A stretch of 64,000 nucleotides of DNA from Cyanoderma ruficeps (lineage: Eukaryota; Chordata; Aves; Passeriformes; Timaliidae). Below are positions 45,907 to 57,825 of the stretch, piece after piece. Within the stretch, counting starts at the first letter, position 1. Each line of letters begins with the position of its first letter. Where the stretch lies: the NCBI GenBank assembly GCA_008694505.1, contig VZDJ01000219.1:6985089-7049088 (forward strand), written 5' to 3'. Under the pieces are notes generated by a model. It had not been told where the DNA came from and made no database searches. It was given only the letters and a program-made list of their open reading frames with translations. The position numbers and the translations under genes were made by a program.

Positions 45907-46088
45907 AAAGTGATAAGAGCCAGAAAAGAGAAGAATTCAGGCAAAGTCTTGTAATCCAAAATGATCTTTTTAAATAGCTCCGGGAAGGCTTTATGACACC
46001 ACTGCAGTCTGATTAGAGGGGAGCAACAGGAGTCAGCAAGAAGGATTGGCCAGGAGGAGGCTGTAATCAGCCCAGCCCAGAAGTACCT

Positions 46089-46135
46089 ATTTATTTAGGT
46101 ATAAATAAGAGTATTTATTTAGGATAAATAAGAGT
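46089..46135. repeat. 24/23-bp tandem duplication
   Basis: TATTTATTTAGG(T)ATAAATAAGAG occurs twice side by side, the second copy lacking one T. Each unit is itself nearly palindromic (TATTTATT / AATAAATA). Confidence 0.88.
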
Positions 46136-46203
46136 CTTGACTTGTCTTTGGTAGGAGGGAGTTTGAGGTTATGTTGTTGGTTTTAAGCAAAAATTTTTTG
46201 GGC

Positions 46204-46230
46204 TTTTTTTTTTGTTTGTTTGTTTGTTTT
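46204..46230. repeat. (TTTG)n simple repeat
   Basis: A T run followed by several TTTG/TGTT units. Confidence 0.85.
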
Positions 46231-49200
46231 GCAGGGAGCATAATTTCCAGTTAATAGGGATATATTTGATGGTAGCAGGAAAGTGAATTTGTGGAGAAAT
46301 GATTGCCAGCAGATGGCTTATAGCTACAGAAGGATGCATCCCAAGCCTGTGGTGTCCTTAGCTACCCCAAATGACAAGATTATCCTGAGACTTGAGAGAG
46401 AGAGGGGCTTTCTTCTAAATTCGTCTACTGTGGTGAGTGGGGTTGGGTGTTGTTTGCAAGAATGGCAGGGTAAAAGACAATGCTCAACAAATTTTAGGGG
46501 ATAAGTTAAAGTCCACAAAGCCTTGTCAGGTTTCTCCATATGTAAATATATATTTAATTCATACATTTAATTGAACAAATTCAGGAATGTGTAACAACAC
46601 AGGACTACCCTGGACTGGGCTACCAACTCCTGAAAGAAAATCCAAGCCTTAGGCTCTGACATTTGCATATAAAATGTGTTTTTGAGTAGACCACTGGATG
46701 GGTGTGAAAAAGGTGCAAATATTCAGAGCAGAGGACTTCAATGGGAAATTCACACAGCACCTTCCAGCCCGGTCAGAATTAAATACCTGCTCTGGAGACA
46801 GCGGCTGAGGCCAGACTAAACCCCACTTCTTCCTTTAGTCACAGGGACATTGCTCTGACTCAGTTTCCTCAATTTAGGGTTAATTGGATTTATTTTAAAG
46901 AATGCACCTTATTCCATAGAACTCACCATATTCCATTTATTTCCAGAAGTCCCCATGAGCTGCAGAAATTTCCTCCTTTGTTTCACTGCATTTGACAATG
47001 GAAGAGAATTTTCCTCTCTCCACTGGCAGATTAACCATTATCGTTAGTGAAAAATACTGTCCAACAGGGTTAAGTCATCCCGCTCAGATGGCTTTGACTT
47101 TGCCATGCCAATTACTAATTTCCATTAAACTCAAAATATGTTTTATGCTGATAAAGCTTCTTAGAGCATTTTCTCTAAAGCTGTATTAAAGAAAGTGACG
47201 CTTACATAAGTCCTTTGGAATACCTAATGTGCCGTGACTTTTGCTATAAATATGTGCCAGTTCATTATTTTCACTAAAGTTCACAAGTGGGTAGGTATTG
47301 ATTACTTTATAGTTAAAAGAGAAAAAAATCTTGGATACTTGCACATGGTCTGGATAAACTTGCAAAGCAATCTGCTCTTTTCAGTCTGGCCAAGTGGGTG
47401 GTTATTTTCCTGGATTTTCTACCTTCTGTTTCCTCCTGGGTTTCCATATTTTTTTACGCTGGACAATAATTTGCTGCCTGTAAAAGGAGCTTTACTGATA
47501 AGATTCAACTAGAAAACTCTCTCCCCCAAGTCCAAATAGGTTTTTCACACCAGGGAAGACCCTTAAAAAATGTGAGGATGAGAAGGACTTTACAAAAAAC
47601 GTGAAGATGAGGTGGGGAGGGAATATGAGTCCTGGCAGCTGGCTGTGGGTAGAGCTGCCCCACAGCAAATCCCTCCTCTATGGGATAGGCTGGATTGAAT
47701 GGATCTATCTGCACCACGGAGCAGCAGCTCACTCCATTTGCCCAAATTTGTCCTTGTTTGTCTCTGACTTCTCCCTTAAAGCTCCTGCAGCCTCGGGGTG
47801 AAGGGCTGCTGGTCCAGCATCCACAGCGGGCTGAGAGTCGCTTTGGGATGTTTGTCCAGACTGTTGCACACAACTTAATTAGCCTGTGTGCTAATTGATT
47901 CCCTGCTCCTCTCGCTAGCAGGCCCAATAAAGCAAGTGAAGGGCTGTCAGTCTGGTGTGTTTTAGGCACCTTGGAGCAAATGCTCCGTGCCTGGCTGCTA
48001 ATGGAACTGCTGTCAGCTGAAGGACACTGGGCATGCTGCTCTGGGGATGAGCCATCAGCTCTGGGGCACTTTGCTTTGCTTTTCCCTGTCATTTTCTCAA
48101 GCAGAAATAATTTCCAAGATCTTGTGTTCTATTATAAAAGTCTATAAAATCATCTTTCTCTGACAAAAATGATTCAACACTGTCCACGGTCTTCTCACCT
48201 CTTCCATGATTCAGAAGATTTACAGCCATGCTGGATGTGACCCCCAGTAAATCCTGAAATTTCAGGGTGTAATATGTCCTTTATTTCTGAATATCAGAAA
48301 GGAAATTGCTAATTAGGGGGGAACCAAGGTCTTTCACACAGGGAACATTTTAAGAAATCAGAAGAGTCATTCTTCTATGACAAATGGCACTTAACAATGA
48401 CAAAATAACATTTCATAGCAGCAGAGGTTATTTGCTGCTGATATTGCAGAAGTCTGGAACTTTGAAGGACTCAAAAAGAGGGCAAAGTAAAACATGACTC
48501 CTTACTAAAATAAGAGAGGGGTAGGAAGTGAAGAAGATGATTCTGCTACCTCCAAAGGGAAAGATATCCAAAGACCCACCTGGAAGGTCTGAAAGAGCAG
48601 CAGAGCTGATGCTGCTGAGTTGCAGCTTTTTTACACTAATTTCCATCACCACACCTTCCCTCCACTCTGAAATTACCTTCAGGTCACTGTGGTAACCTTC
48701 ACCTTCAGAGCTCAGCCCAGTTGGCTGTGGTGATTGGGTGAGGCTGAACAGGGAGATATTCATTTTGATGGGGAGAAGGAGGACTTCAGGCAAACACTTG
48801 TGGCACTGACAATTCACATCCTGGCTGTTTCATATTGGTTTCTCGGTGGAGGCAAGCCCTGGGGATGTGACTTTGATTATCTGAATCAGGCAGCTCCAGA
48901 TTACCTTAATGTGGTGCTGACTTCATCTGCAGTGCTCTGCAGAAAAGGTGATTAACCAGGCAGCCGAGCAGGGCCCAAGGCAGCCGAGATGGGATCAGCT
49001 CCAGGTGCTTGGTGAAATGCTGGGAAATTGCTTGGTCTGGTTTGAAACTGCACCAGAGCAGACTGGAACAGCAGCATTTGCTCTTGATGGATGAGCCCTA
49101 ATTTATTTCCACTGCAAGAGGCTTTGGTGATAAGGTTACCCTATAAGTAATGTTTCAATTGTAGTTTTGTTAAATACTCTTCTCCTGTAGGAGAAAAAAA

Positions 49201-49314
49201 AAAAAATTGTTGCCTTCTTTGATTATTCCAGGGATTCAGTAAGCCATCCACATGTCCAATGCTATCAGTTATTTTATAGAATATTTGTATTTTGTCTGTA
49301 TTTTTGTATAATGT

Positions 49315-49375
49315 ATGAATCTATGTATGTATGTATTTACATATATACACACACATGTATCTGTGTATGTAGACA
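49315..49375. repeat. (TATG)n / (CA)n compound microsatellite
   Basis: ATGTATGTATGT is followed by ATATACACACACA and further TGTATG words. Confidence 0.75.
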
Positions 49376-51365
49376 TGTTTCTCAGGAGGGAGATAACTCA
49401 TGGAGTGAGGCTTGATCCAGCTAAGTTCCATCAGAGCCATGAACAGCCATCACAGCGGTACCTGCTGCAAGGTGACATGTGCCACTATCCCTGTGGGACA
49501 TCGTGTGCCATCTTCAGGAATGTGTCATCGCAGCATTTGCTGCTAAGAGGATTTCCTCTGGCTCCCTGGAAATGAAGAGATGCTTTCTTCCTGACAAGCC
49601 ATGGACAAGAAGGGACTGAAATCAGACATCAGAGACAGCAGTGTGGGGAGGGGAAGGCAGAGCCTTGTGTGTGTCCCAGTTTCCAGGGCAGGGTGGAAGC
49701 TCAGTGGCTTCAGGCTGTGATCCCTGTCTGAACCTTTTCCTAGAGAGCCTCACATATGGTTCTGGTTTGACGTGGAGCAGAAGAAACATGGACAGATGAC
49801 TTCCCATCCTGACTCCCTGATTTATTCTGATTCTCTTCACTGGGGCAAGGAGCAAATTAGAATCCAGGCCTGCTGCTGACAGATGCCGGGGCACGGGCAG
49901 AGCAGTGGCTGCTGCTCCCTGTCTGTCCCTTGTGTTCTCTCGGTGCTGGTGCTGGGAATGGCTTCATTGACAAGGCACGGACCTTTTCCCAGCAGCCTGG
50001 CAGCAGCAGAGGTCTCAGCCTGACAGCTGCTGGCTCCCAAACCTTACCTGGTGCCCGGCTGGGGGAAAGAGAAGCTGCAAACACAGCCTTGGAAATCCTC
50101 CTCCTTCCCTGGGGCTATGTGGCAGGGTGGCTGCAGACTTTTCTCTGTTGATTCTTGGAAATGATGGTTTCCCCAGCAAGAGGCTGGGACCTGGCTGGTG
50201 TTCGGTTTAAAGGTTTAATTTTTAATAGAAATTTGGCACTTGATTTTGAAAACAGCTCACTGTGAAAAACCTACTTACATTTTAAAATAATTTTTCTACA
50301 AAAGACCTTTATTCTTCTTTTGTAGCCTCACTAGGGATGTGTCAGCCAGCAGAAAGCTGGCTGATGTCTCAGATCCAGGCTCTTTGTCTTAAAAAAGGAG
50401 AAACATTAACATTAAATCGGGATGTAAAAAGTGTGTAATTTAAACAAACTTGGCATGGGGGAGGGATATTTGTTTTAAGTCTGTCTTCAACACTTTTTAG
50501 ACAGGTTGGAAACTTTTCTGCCTGGGAGCAGGTTTGCTGCAGCACGATGTGAGCTGGCAGCACTCCTGCCAAAAGCAGCATCGCCTGTTTTACGGGTGGT
50601 TGTATTGCAAACCCTGTCTGGAAAAACAGTTTGGAGGGGTGTCACTGGAGGTGTTTCAGCCAGGATGACACCGGGGTGGCACGGGGCAAGTTTAGTGACA
50701 CAGGGCAGGTTCAGTGACACAACCCAGTTCATCTCCTGGGCTCGTCCCAGCGATGTCTGCAAGGAGCGCGCAGACCTCGCTGCCCCAGGGCTTGGCCCCA
50801 TTGCCAGCGCTCACACGGCACCTCCCCAGCTCCGGGCTCTGCCAGGCTGGAAGATAAATCTAGGGCGGTGACCTCCCCTCGGGCATTTTGGCAGCTGCAG
50901 CACAGGGTGCCTTGCAGCGAGGCAAGTCTGCCTGCCTTTCCCACCTCAGGGCTGTGTCTACTTTTGGGTCGGATTCAGCCGATGAATCCTGTTTCCCCAG
51001 GCCCTCAGAGACAAGCACAAAGGGCTGGATGGGGATTTCCTGAGCAGCACCAGGAACGGGCAGCAATGATAGCTCAGCACCTGCCCTAGGAGCCAGCCCA
51101 CTCTCGGGGGATGTGGAGATGCTCGTGGCAGGACAAAGGTCACCAGTGGGAACGTGACAAAAGTGAGGCACTCCAGATAGCTACCCACCACTGGGAACTT
51201 ACACTGGTGTGTCTATCCAGGCCGAGAGGGAAGCAGTGTGCTGATACTAACAGCCATTAACTCAATTCCCAGTGTAAAATAATATTTACATCTTTACCTC
51301 AAAAAATCCCCTTCCAAACAATCAAAAAAACTTTGTAGGAAAACCAAGGAATTTTTGAGGGCATG

Positions 51366-51649
51366 TAGCTATAGGACAAGGGGGAGTGACTTCAAACACA
51401 AAGGAAATAGCTTTAGATCAGGTAATAGGAAGAAATTCTTGTTTGTGAAGGTGGTGGCACTCTGGCACAGGCTGCTCAGAGAAACTGTGGTTGCCCCATC
51501 CCTGGAAGTGTCCAAGGCCAGGGTGGGCAGGGCTTGGAGCAACCTGGGATAGTGGAAGGTGTCCCTGCCCATGGTAGGGGGATTAGAACAAGATGATCTT
51601 TCAGGTTCTTTCCAACCCAATCCACTCTGTGATTCTACAGTTCTATGCA
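51366..51649 (+). mobile_element. CR1 LINE 3' fragment, about 280 bp
   Basis: From TAGGACAAGGGGGAGTGAC (end of ORF2 region) through AGGAAGAAATTCTT, GCCCCATCCCTGGAAGTG and TTCCAACCCAATCC to the tail GATTCTACAGTTCTATG. This is the longest sense CR1 copy in the window. 5'-truncated and non-coding. Confidence 0.92.
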
Positions 51650-53347
51650 GTACTGGTACTAAGAGAAGATGCTTGCAGATGTTAAACAAGTGAGTTGCCC
51701 TGCCCTAGAGAGTCAAAGAGAATTCAGTTGGCTCACAATTGATTTTTGTCCATGGAAGAAGTCTGAGACAGACCCTGACAGAGACATTCTGTCTGCCCAG
51801 ACATTAGGGAAGGACTTCTTTCAGTCTCAGGGATGTGACTGCACAGGACTCACAAGACTGAGGCCTTGAGCTCCCTGAGTCACTGCAGTTATCTAATGGG
51901 AAGGCTAACATGAATGTTGGGAAAGGTTCTCAATTATCAGTTTATTTGGCTTAAAAGTGCCTCTCTGGAGCACTGCTGCAATGAGACACTCACCGAGGAG
52001 CAACATGCAGAAGTTTTGGTTCAGTAGGTCCCATCATTGCCTGGTCAGAAGCCTGGAAAAATCACAGGTTGCAGCAGCAGACTTTCTTAACCTTAACTAC
52101 AGCTGTGCTCAGTAATTACAGTGCTGTTGATGTGCAGGGCCAAGTCTGCTGTGGGACACTTTTCTTGGCTGGAATTAATGAAAGAATCCAGCAGTCTCGT
52201 TGACTGAGCAAATCAGGAGTCAGTCAAGTGCATTCTGTCAGCAGAAGGTGATTTTAATACTAGGCTGTGGTCTATCATTAATTAAAATAAACATCTATTA
52301 TTTGGTTTTGAGATTCTTTCCAAGAAGGAGAACACAGTTAGGGAAGGTTTTCAGAGCTGATTACTTTGCACAGCCTGGACTAAGCTCAAGACAGGCACAA
52401 AGAGGATCTGGGAAAGGAAGACAAGGATGAGGAGGAACAAAAGGTGTTGAAATCAATGTCAGAAATTAGAGAAAGAACAGGCAGGGAGGGAACAGAAAAA
52501 GAAGCAGAACAAAACCAAAGAAGACAGACAAACTGTGATTGATTGGGAGGGAGGGTGGCAGAAGACTGCTGAGTGACTGGTGGGGGTGACAGCACAGATG
52601 TGAAGCTGGGGAGGGGGGGTTGGAAACATTGTCCCTGGGGTCTCTAAGGGCAGGCTGGGGAAGCCTTTCCAGGCATGATGTTGGTGTTGTCATTGTCCTC
52701 TGAGCTGGAGGTGGATGAGAGGACCCCGGAGGTCTCCTCCAGCTCTGGTTGTGCTCAGGCATCCCATGGCCCCCTGTGCCTGCCCTCCCCTCACCCAGAG
52801 GGACTGCAGGGGGGGATTTTACAGGCCACACCCTCTCCTGGCTCTCTTGCCTGTTCACACAGGAGGCAGCCAGATGCAGGAAGAGCTTGGAGACTCCTGC
52901 CTGACCAACATCATCTCCATCCTGAGCACACACACAGAGCCCAGGGCCAGCTGCAGCTCTTGTCCTGCTGTGGTTATCTGGCAGCACATACCAGGTAAGC
53001 ACATCTTTCTGCTGGGACTGGAGTAGAAATCCCTGGCACCTCCATAAAACACGTTCATAAAGCATCTGGGTGTGCAGGGACTGTCAGGGGGGTGCTCCAA
53101 ACTCTCATCCCTCAGAGGCTTCCTTCACTGAGCAAATGAGCTTTTGTGGTGGCTGCCCTGGCCCTGCAGGGACCTTGTGTCCTCTCCTGTGATTACAGGA
53201 GAGACAAGCCTGTGCTTAGCCATAGTTTCTGATCTCTGTTTAGTTCCCAGCAGAATAAAGAGCTGCTCTTTTAGGGGAGGCATAAGGCAGATTTGAGGGC
53301 AGAAGGAGGAAAATGTAATAGAGCTTCACATAATCTCTGTAGACAAA

Positions 53348-53356
53348 NNNNNNNNN
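53348..53356. other. Assembly gap (nine N) beside a CCAA repeat
   Basis: Nine undetermined bases are followed directly by CCAAACCAACCAACCAAACAAA, a low-complexity repeat that probably caused the break. The true length of the gap is unknown. Confidence 0.95.
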
Positions 53357-55329
53357 CCAAACCAACCAACCAAACAAAGAAAACACCAACAAACAATAAA
53401 ATCCAACTCCCTAAAATCATGGTGTTTCTTATTGCTTCATGCATACACGTGTAGCAATCAGAGGAGAATCTACCACTGAAACCAGATTAAATGCTGATGA
53501 AGTAATTTTGGATTTTATACTGACCAATAATCAAGAGTAGACCATAAGTAGAGAGTGCAAGGTGTGTAGGCAGAGAAAAATTATTTTTTTAAATTGATCT
53601 GGTATTACCAGAGAACTGTGAGGGCTTTTCACCATCCATGTGCTTGTAATAGGAACAAAATCCTTCAAAATGAAATAGTTGTTAAGAGCTTACCTGGATG
53701 TGTGTCTCAGACCACGACGGGAGGGAAAGAAGCAGGTATAGTACTGGAGAGCAGTGAGAACAACATCTCATCAAGGGCTCCATGTCTTGGGTGTTTTTCT
53801 GAAGGTGTCTCAGGCTCCTGGAACCTTTGTGCCTGCTGGTGGGGAGAGACAGGCAAGGAGGGAAATGGCTAAAATCAGGCTTGACCTTGACCACCTCTGG
53901 ACAGTTGAGGTAACCCAGAGGGGAATATTCTAGTTAATGGGAGGGGCATGAGTTGCATGACTCAGGAGCACAGGCTGCAGCCTGGACAGCTGCCTCCTGC
54001 CTGGAGCTGGGCACAACATGTCCTGAGAGAGTGAAGGGCTTGGGGTGCTCAGGTGGTTGGAATATTGGAGATCCTGTAGCCAGGAGCAGATTTCAAGGAG
54101 CCATAACCCCAGAATGGCAGGATATTTCATGCTTTCCAACTTCCACCTGCTCATTCTCATTCCCCAACTCCCTGGGACCTTCAAGCCCAGGGAATCCCGT
54201 GCTGTGCCATGCATCCACATCACAACTGACTGAGTTTCTGTCATTTTCCACTGCTGCAGAAATGCCCTCAGGGATGCCTTGAGATTCCCAGGTAAGTATA
54301 GACACAGCCTGAGCTGTGTGGCTCACGCACCATTTGATAAATTCTTAGATAAATTCCTTAAGAGTGTTTGACTCCCATGGGGTTTCTAGTCTTTGGTGTT
54401 GAAGCTAACGGGCAACAGTAGCAAAGAGTCACCACGATATCAAATGTGAGATTAGAAGTGTGGCATTGCTTATGTGCTCTGAACGAGTGACTACTTTCAG
54501 AGCATTTGCTCCGATGTCCTGTTGATGGGGGAATGTTTTCCTTCCTCCTGTAACGATTTCGCACCACGGGGAAATCAAAATCTGCTTTCTGAACTGCTAC
54601 AGACACTGCTGTTCTCAAGGTGTTTGTGGAAAGATGCTCAGCAGTTGCTCCATGGTTCTCTGCTCTCCTTGAGCAGCAGCACCGTGCAGGATGAGGCCCC
54701 GTGTTGGCATCAGTTTCTGAGTAAACTGCCTCTATAGAAATGGAGCATCTGTTTCTATTAGCAACAGCTGCTTCTGCATGTAAGAGTGTGTTGGCGCATT
54801 TAAACACCTCATTATTAAATCCAGTTGCTGGGTTTGGGAAGTTTGGGGTCTGTGTGGTGAGGAAGGGGCTGCTACAGGAGAGAAGGTTACTGTCAGTGGG
54901 AGAGATGGGAGAACACAATTCCCACATTCACCTGTGCAAGAGCCAGGCATCCTCTGCAAACCTCCAATAAAACCTCCAGTCAAACAAGGCATTTTGTCAG
55001 GCAGGGATGTGCCCCACAGCCCGAGAGGAGCAGAGGAGGGTGTGGCTGAGCCCCGTGCCCAGAGCCCTGCTGTGTGTCCTGCCCCTCCCAGCCAGGCGGG
55101 ACAGACGGACACTGTGGATGGCAGAGGGGTGAGGTAACATGGGGAAGCGCCTGTGGGGCAGTTCTCGTTCGGAACAACAGGATGCTGCCGGCGTGTCCCT
55201 GCAGCTGTTCCCAGTGGGCACACGGGAGGTGGAAAGGTGGAAATGCTTTCTGCCGCGGTGGCTGAAGCAGCAGAGAGGAGCCGTCGGCTTCACCTCCCCC
55301 TGTCACCAGCGCCAGCTCAGCACGGGCAG

Positions 55330-55378
55330 GCTGGGATGCGATGGGATGGGATGGAAATGGGATGAGATGGGATGGAGC
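55330..55378. repeat. (GGGAT)n-like pentamer repeat
   Basis: Imperfect GATGGGATGGGATGG units with AAATGGGATGAGATGG variants. Confidence 0.8.
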
Positions 55379-57803
55379 TGAGCTGCTGGCTCGCTCAGAG
55401 AACGGGAGATGCAGCCCAGCATCGGCTCTGCCCGCCCGGTACCCGCACGTGTGCCGCCTGCATCCGCAGCAGGAAAATAAACACACACTGCGGACGGCGG
55501 GGTGTGAGGGGTGGGACACTGCACAGCAGGAGCAGCTCCACCAAAGAGCAGCTGCTGTTCACAGTGCGGCCCCCAGCTAAAGGGAAGGCCGGAGAGCAGC
55601 CACAAAGCGGCCGTGAAAGTTTTTTTCCTCATTTCGCTGCAGGGATTTTGTTGCACGTCTCAAGGAGACTTTCTCATTTCCTTCGGAAAATAGGCTGCAA
55701 TCACCCGGAGAAATGGCGTGTGACAAGATTAGGGCGGGAATCACCAGTGAGATGAGCTTCTAAAGTGAGCCACAGGCTACATGAGCATGTTTCATTAAAG
55801 GTGTGAATATTTTGTTCTGCTGTGCTAAAGCATCTATTGATGCATCAGTGTTTTCTCATTGAAGAAAACAAACCCACGAAATTCGGAGAATGCACAAGGT
55901 GAAAATTACATTGAGGTTCCTCTCAGGCTCTGAACTTCCTTGCATGCAAGCTTTGTCCAATTGGAACTTATCACTTTCTGCCGTAGAAACACTAAACTCT
56001 TCTGACTCAGAACTGGTGCGGTGGAATGACTAAACCTAATCAGACAGGGTTGTTTGGTAGCTTAGAGCAAACCTTAAAACCTGGGCCAAGCTTATAGCAA
56101 ATTCAGCTAAGTAGATTAACATGTTTGAATCTTGCAAGCTGTCAGTCCCTTGCGCAGGATTTGTACGGGGCATTTTGGACACTCTCGGCGAGCCCCTCCG
56201 GCTGACACTGCCCGCTCACTCCAGATTCACGGAGCAGGCAAACTGTTCCGTTCTTCTGGGGCTTTTGTACTTCAGCTAATTTCCCTGAGGAGGGGGAAGG
56301 GAAACACATTTACGTATTGCCATGGTTGCAAAATCTGGCATTCCAAAGGCAAATCAGCTCCCTTTGTGTGTTATTGGGTCAGCTGTGATGAAATGAGGGG
56401 CAAAGAATGTGTCTGAGCCCTTCAGCTTTTGAATGTTCAATGAGAGAAGCATTTAAATGGCACCAGGAGGTCGCCTGTGATCTCGTTGAAGCAGCTGCAG
56501 AAAACATCTCCACTTGATGCTCAGAACTCCTCAGCTGGAAATAACCACCGTCACAGCCAAAGTTGATAAAAATTGCATAAAGGCTACTGTTTCTGCGCAA
56601 AATCAGCTGGTTTATTTTAACAATCTTTATCGGTACAATCGGTGACCAAACCCTGTGAGTTGAGCTGGGATGGAGGGGGTGAGAGGGGGAAGGTGTGCAG
56701 GCAGTGTCTGCAGCCCTAGGGCTGGGCTGGAAGGAGGGCACGCGTACAACTTCTTAAATTCCTCTAGGTGAGTCCGCTCTGGAGAAATCTGGCATAACAT
56801 GGATGATTTTAAGGTGTTTAATCATCTTTTTAAAACAGCACTAGGGTGAATGCCTGAAGAGAGCAACACCTCTGCTGTTCGGGAAGTAGGTGGCAGCTGA
56901 CTCCTGTGGGTTTCCTGGGTCTCTGAGGTTTGCTCAGCAGGCCGTTTAGAGAATACTTTCTGCTAGGATTGCTGAAAGATCTTGCTTTTGCACGGTGTTA
57001 AAAAAACAAGAAAAATTGCACCTCTCACGTACTCTGACCTTGTTGCTGTTTAAAACTGAATATTTGCTGATTTTCTCTTCCAGTACTAATTGCGTGGCTT
57101 ATTGCTGATTTTTATCAACAGCCCCTCTGATGGATGCTGTTGATACTCTGCCCAGTTCAGCAGATGGTAAAACACACTCGTGTGAGACCAGAAAAATACA
57201 TCCCGCAGCTGTAGGAGCCCCCAAGACTAGCAGTGGAGGTGCTGCCCTCTCTGCTGGCTCCCCACCACCTTCACCGAGGCTGGAACACAGGGGTTCAGGC
57301 TGGGAGCACAGCTGGCATCATTCCTCCCAGGTATCCATCCCTAATCACCCTCACCTTCCACAGTGGGAAGGAATTAATGTTGAAACCTATTTGCCTGGAA
57401 ATGAGCTTTTCCTGAGCAGCCTAATGCTCTGCTTCTAGGGGAGTTACTATAAATGTGTTTATAATTATTTACCTAATTGCAAGTACTTTCACAAATGATT
57501 TTGTTAGCACTTAACTGCGACCAAAGGAACATCTGAGGTTATAGTAATGAAAATGTAATTCGACATGATAGCATGATAACACCACCAAAAGGGCTGATCT
57601 GAGAGGGATTCACACCAAGATCCCAGTTGTGGCTGTGCAGTCAGGAGCTCTCAGTGCAAGGAGCTGCTCTACAGTGTGAACAGGGGAGGGGCATGGGGAG
57701 AAGAGAGATGGTAGGGATGGAGAAAAGGGGAGAATGCAGGACACCAGGACCCATTTTGAGAAGCACTGTCAGACTACAGGAGTCATGGGCACTGACAGAA
57801 AGA

Positions 57804-57825
57804 AATATATATATATATATATATT
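57804..57825. repeat. (AT)n microsatellite
   Basis: About eleven AT units in a row. Confidence 0.92.

Larger units (their letters stand above)
45907..51365. other. Intergenic, no gene recognised
   Basis: It holds a 24/23-bp duplication (46089-46135), a TTTG run (46204-46230), AT-rich possibly conserved sequence (46985-47290), a 195-codon open frame on - at 47505-48092 without domains, a short A run near 49195, a TATG/CA microsatellite zone (49315-49375) and GC-rich sequence at 50500-51150. Confidence 0.5.

Noticed and set aside
47505..48092. 195-codon open frame on the - strand
   Set aside because: It has no recognisable domain, its composition follows local GC, and it has no splice, poly(A) or promoter context. 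One frame of this size is plausible by chance in 64 kb over six frames. A protein search with a vertebrate hit would revive it.
51366..51689. Open frames of 65-106 codons around 51.4-51.7 kb, and similar ones near 16.8-17.5, 60.4-60.7 and 63.1-63.4 kb
   Set aside because: They fall in CR1 3' ends and are translated repeat sequence, not host genes.
52466..53065. 199-codon open frame on the - strand
   Set aside because: It crosses purine/pyrimidine-rich low-complexity DNA, giving Ser/Pro/Leu runs, with no domain.
54358..55755. Cluster of overlapping open frames of 100-190 codons on both strands
   Set aside because: They overlap each other in GC-rich, stop-poor DNA and show low-complexity Pro/Ser/Arg content without any family motif.
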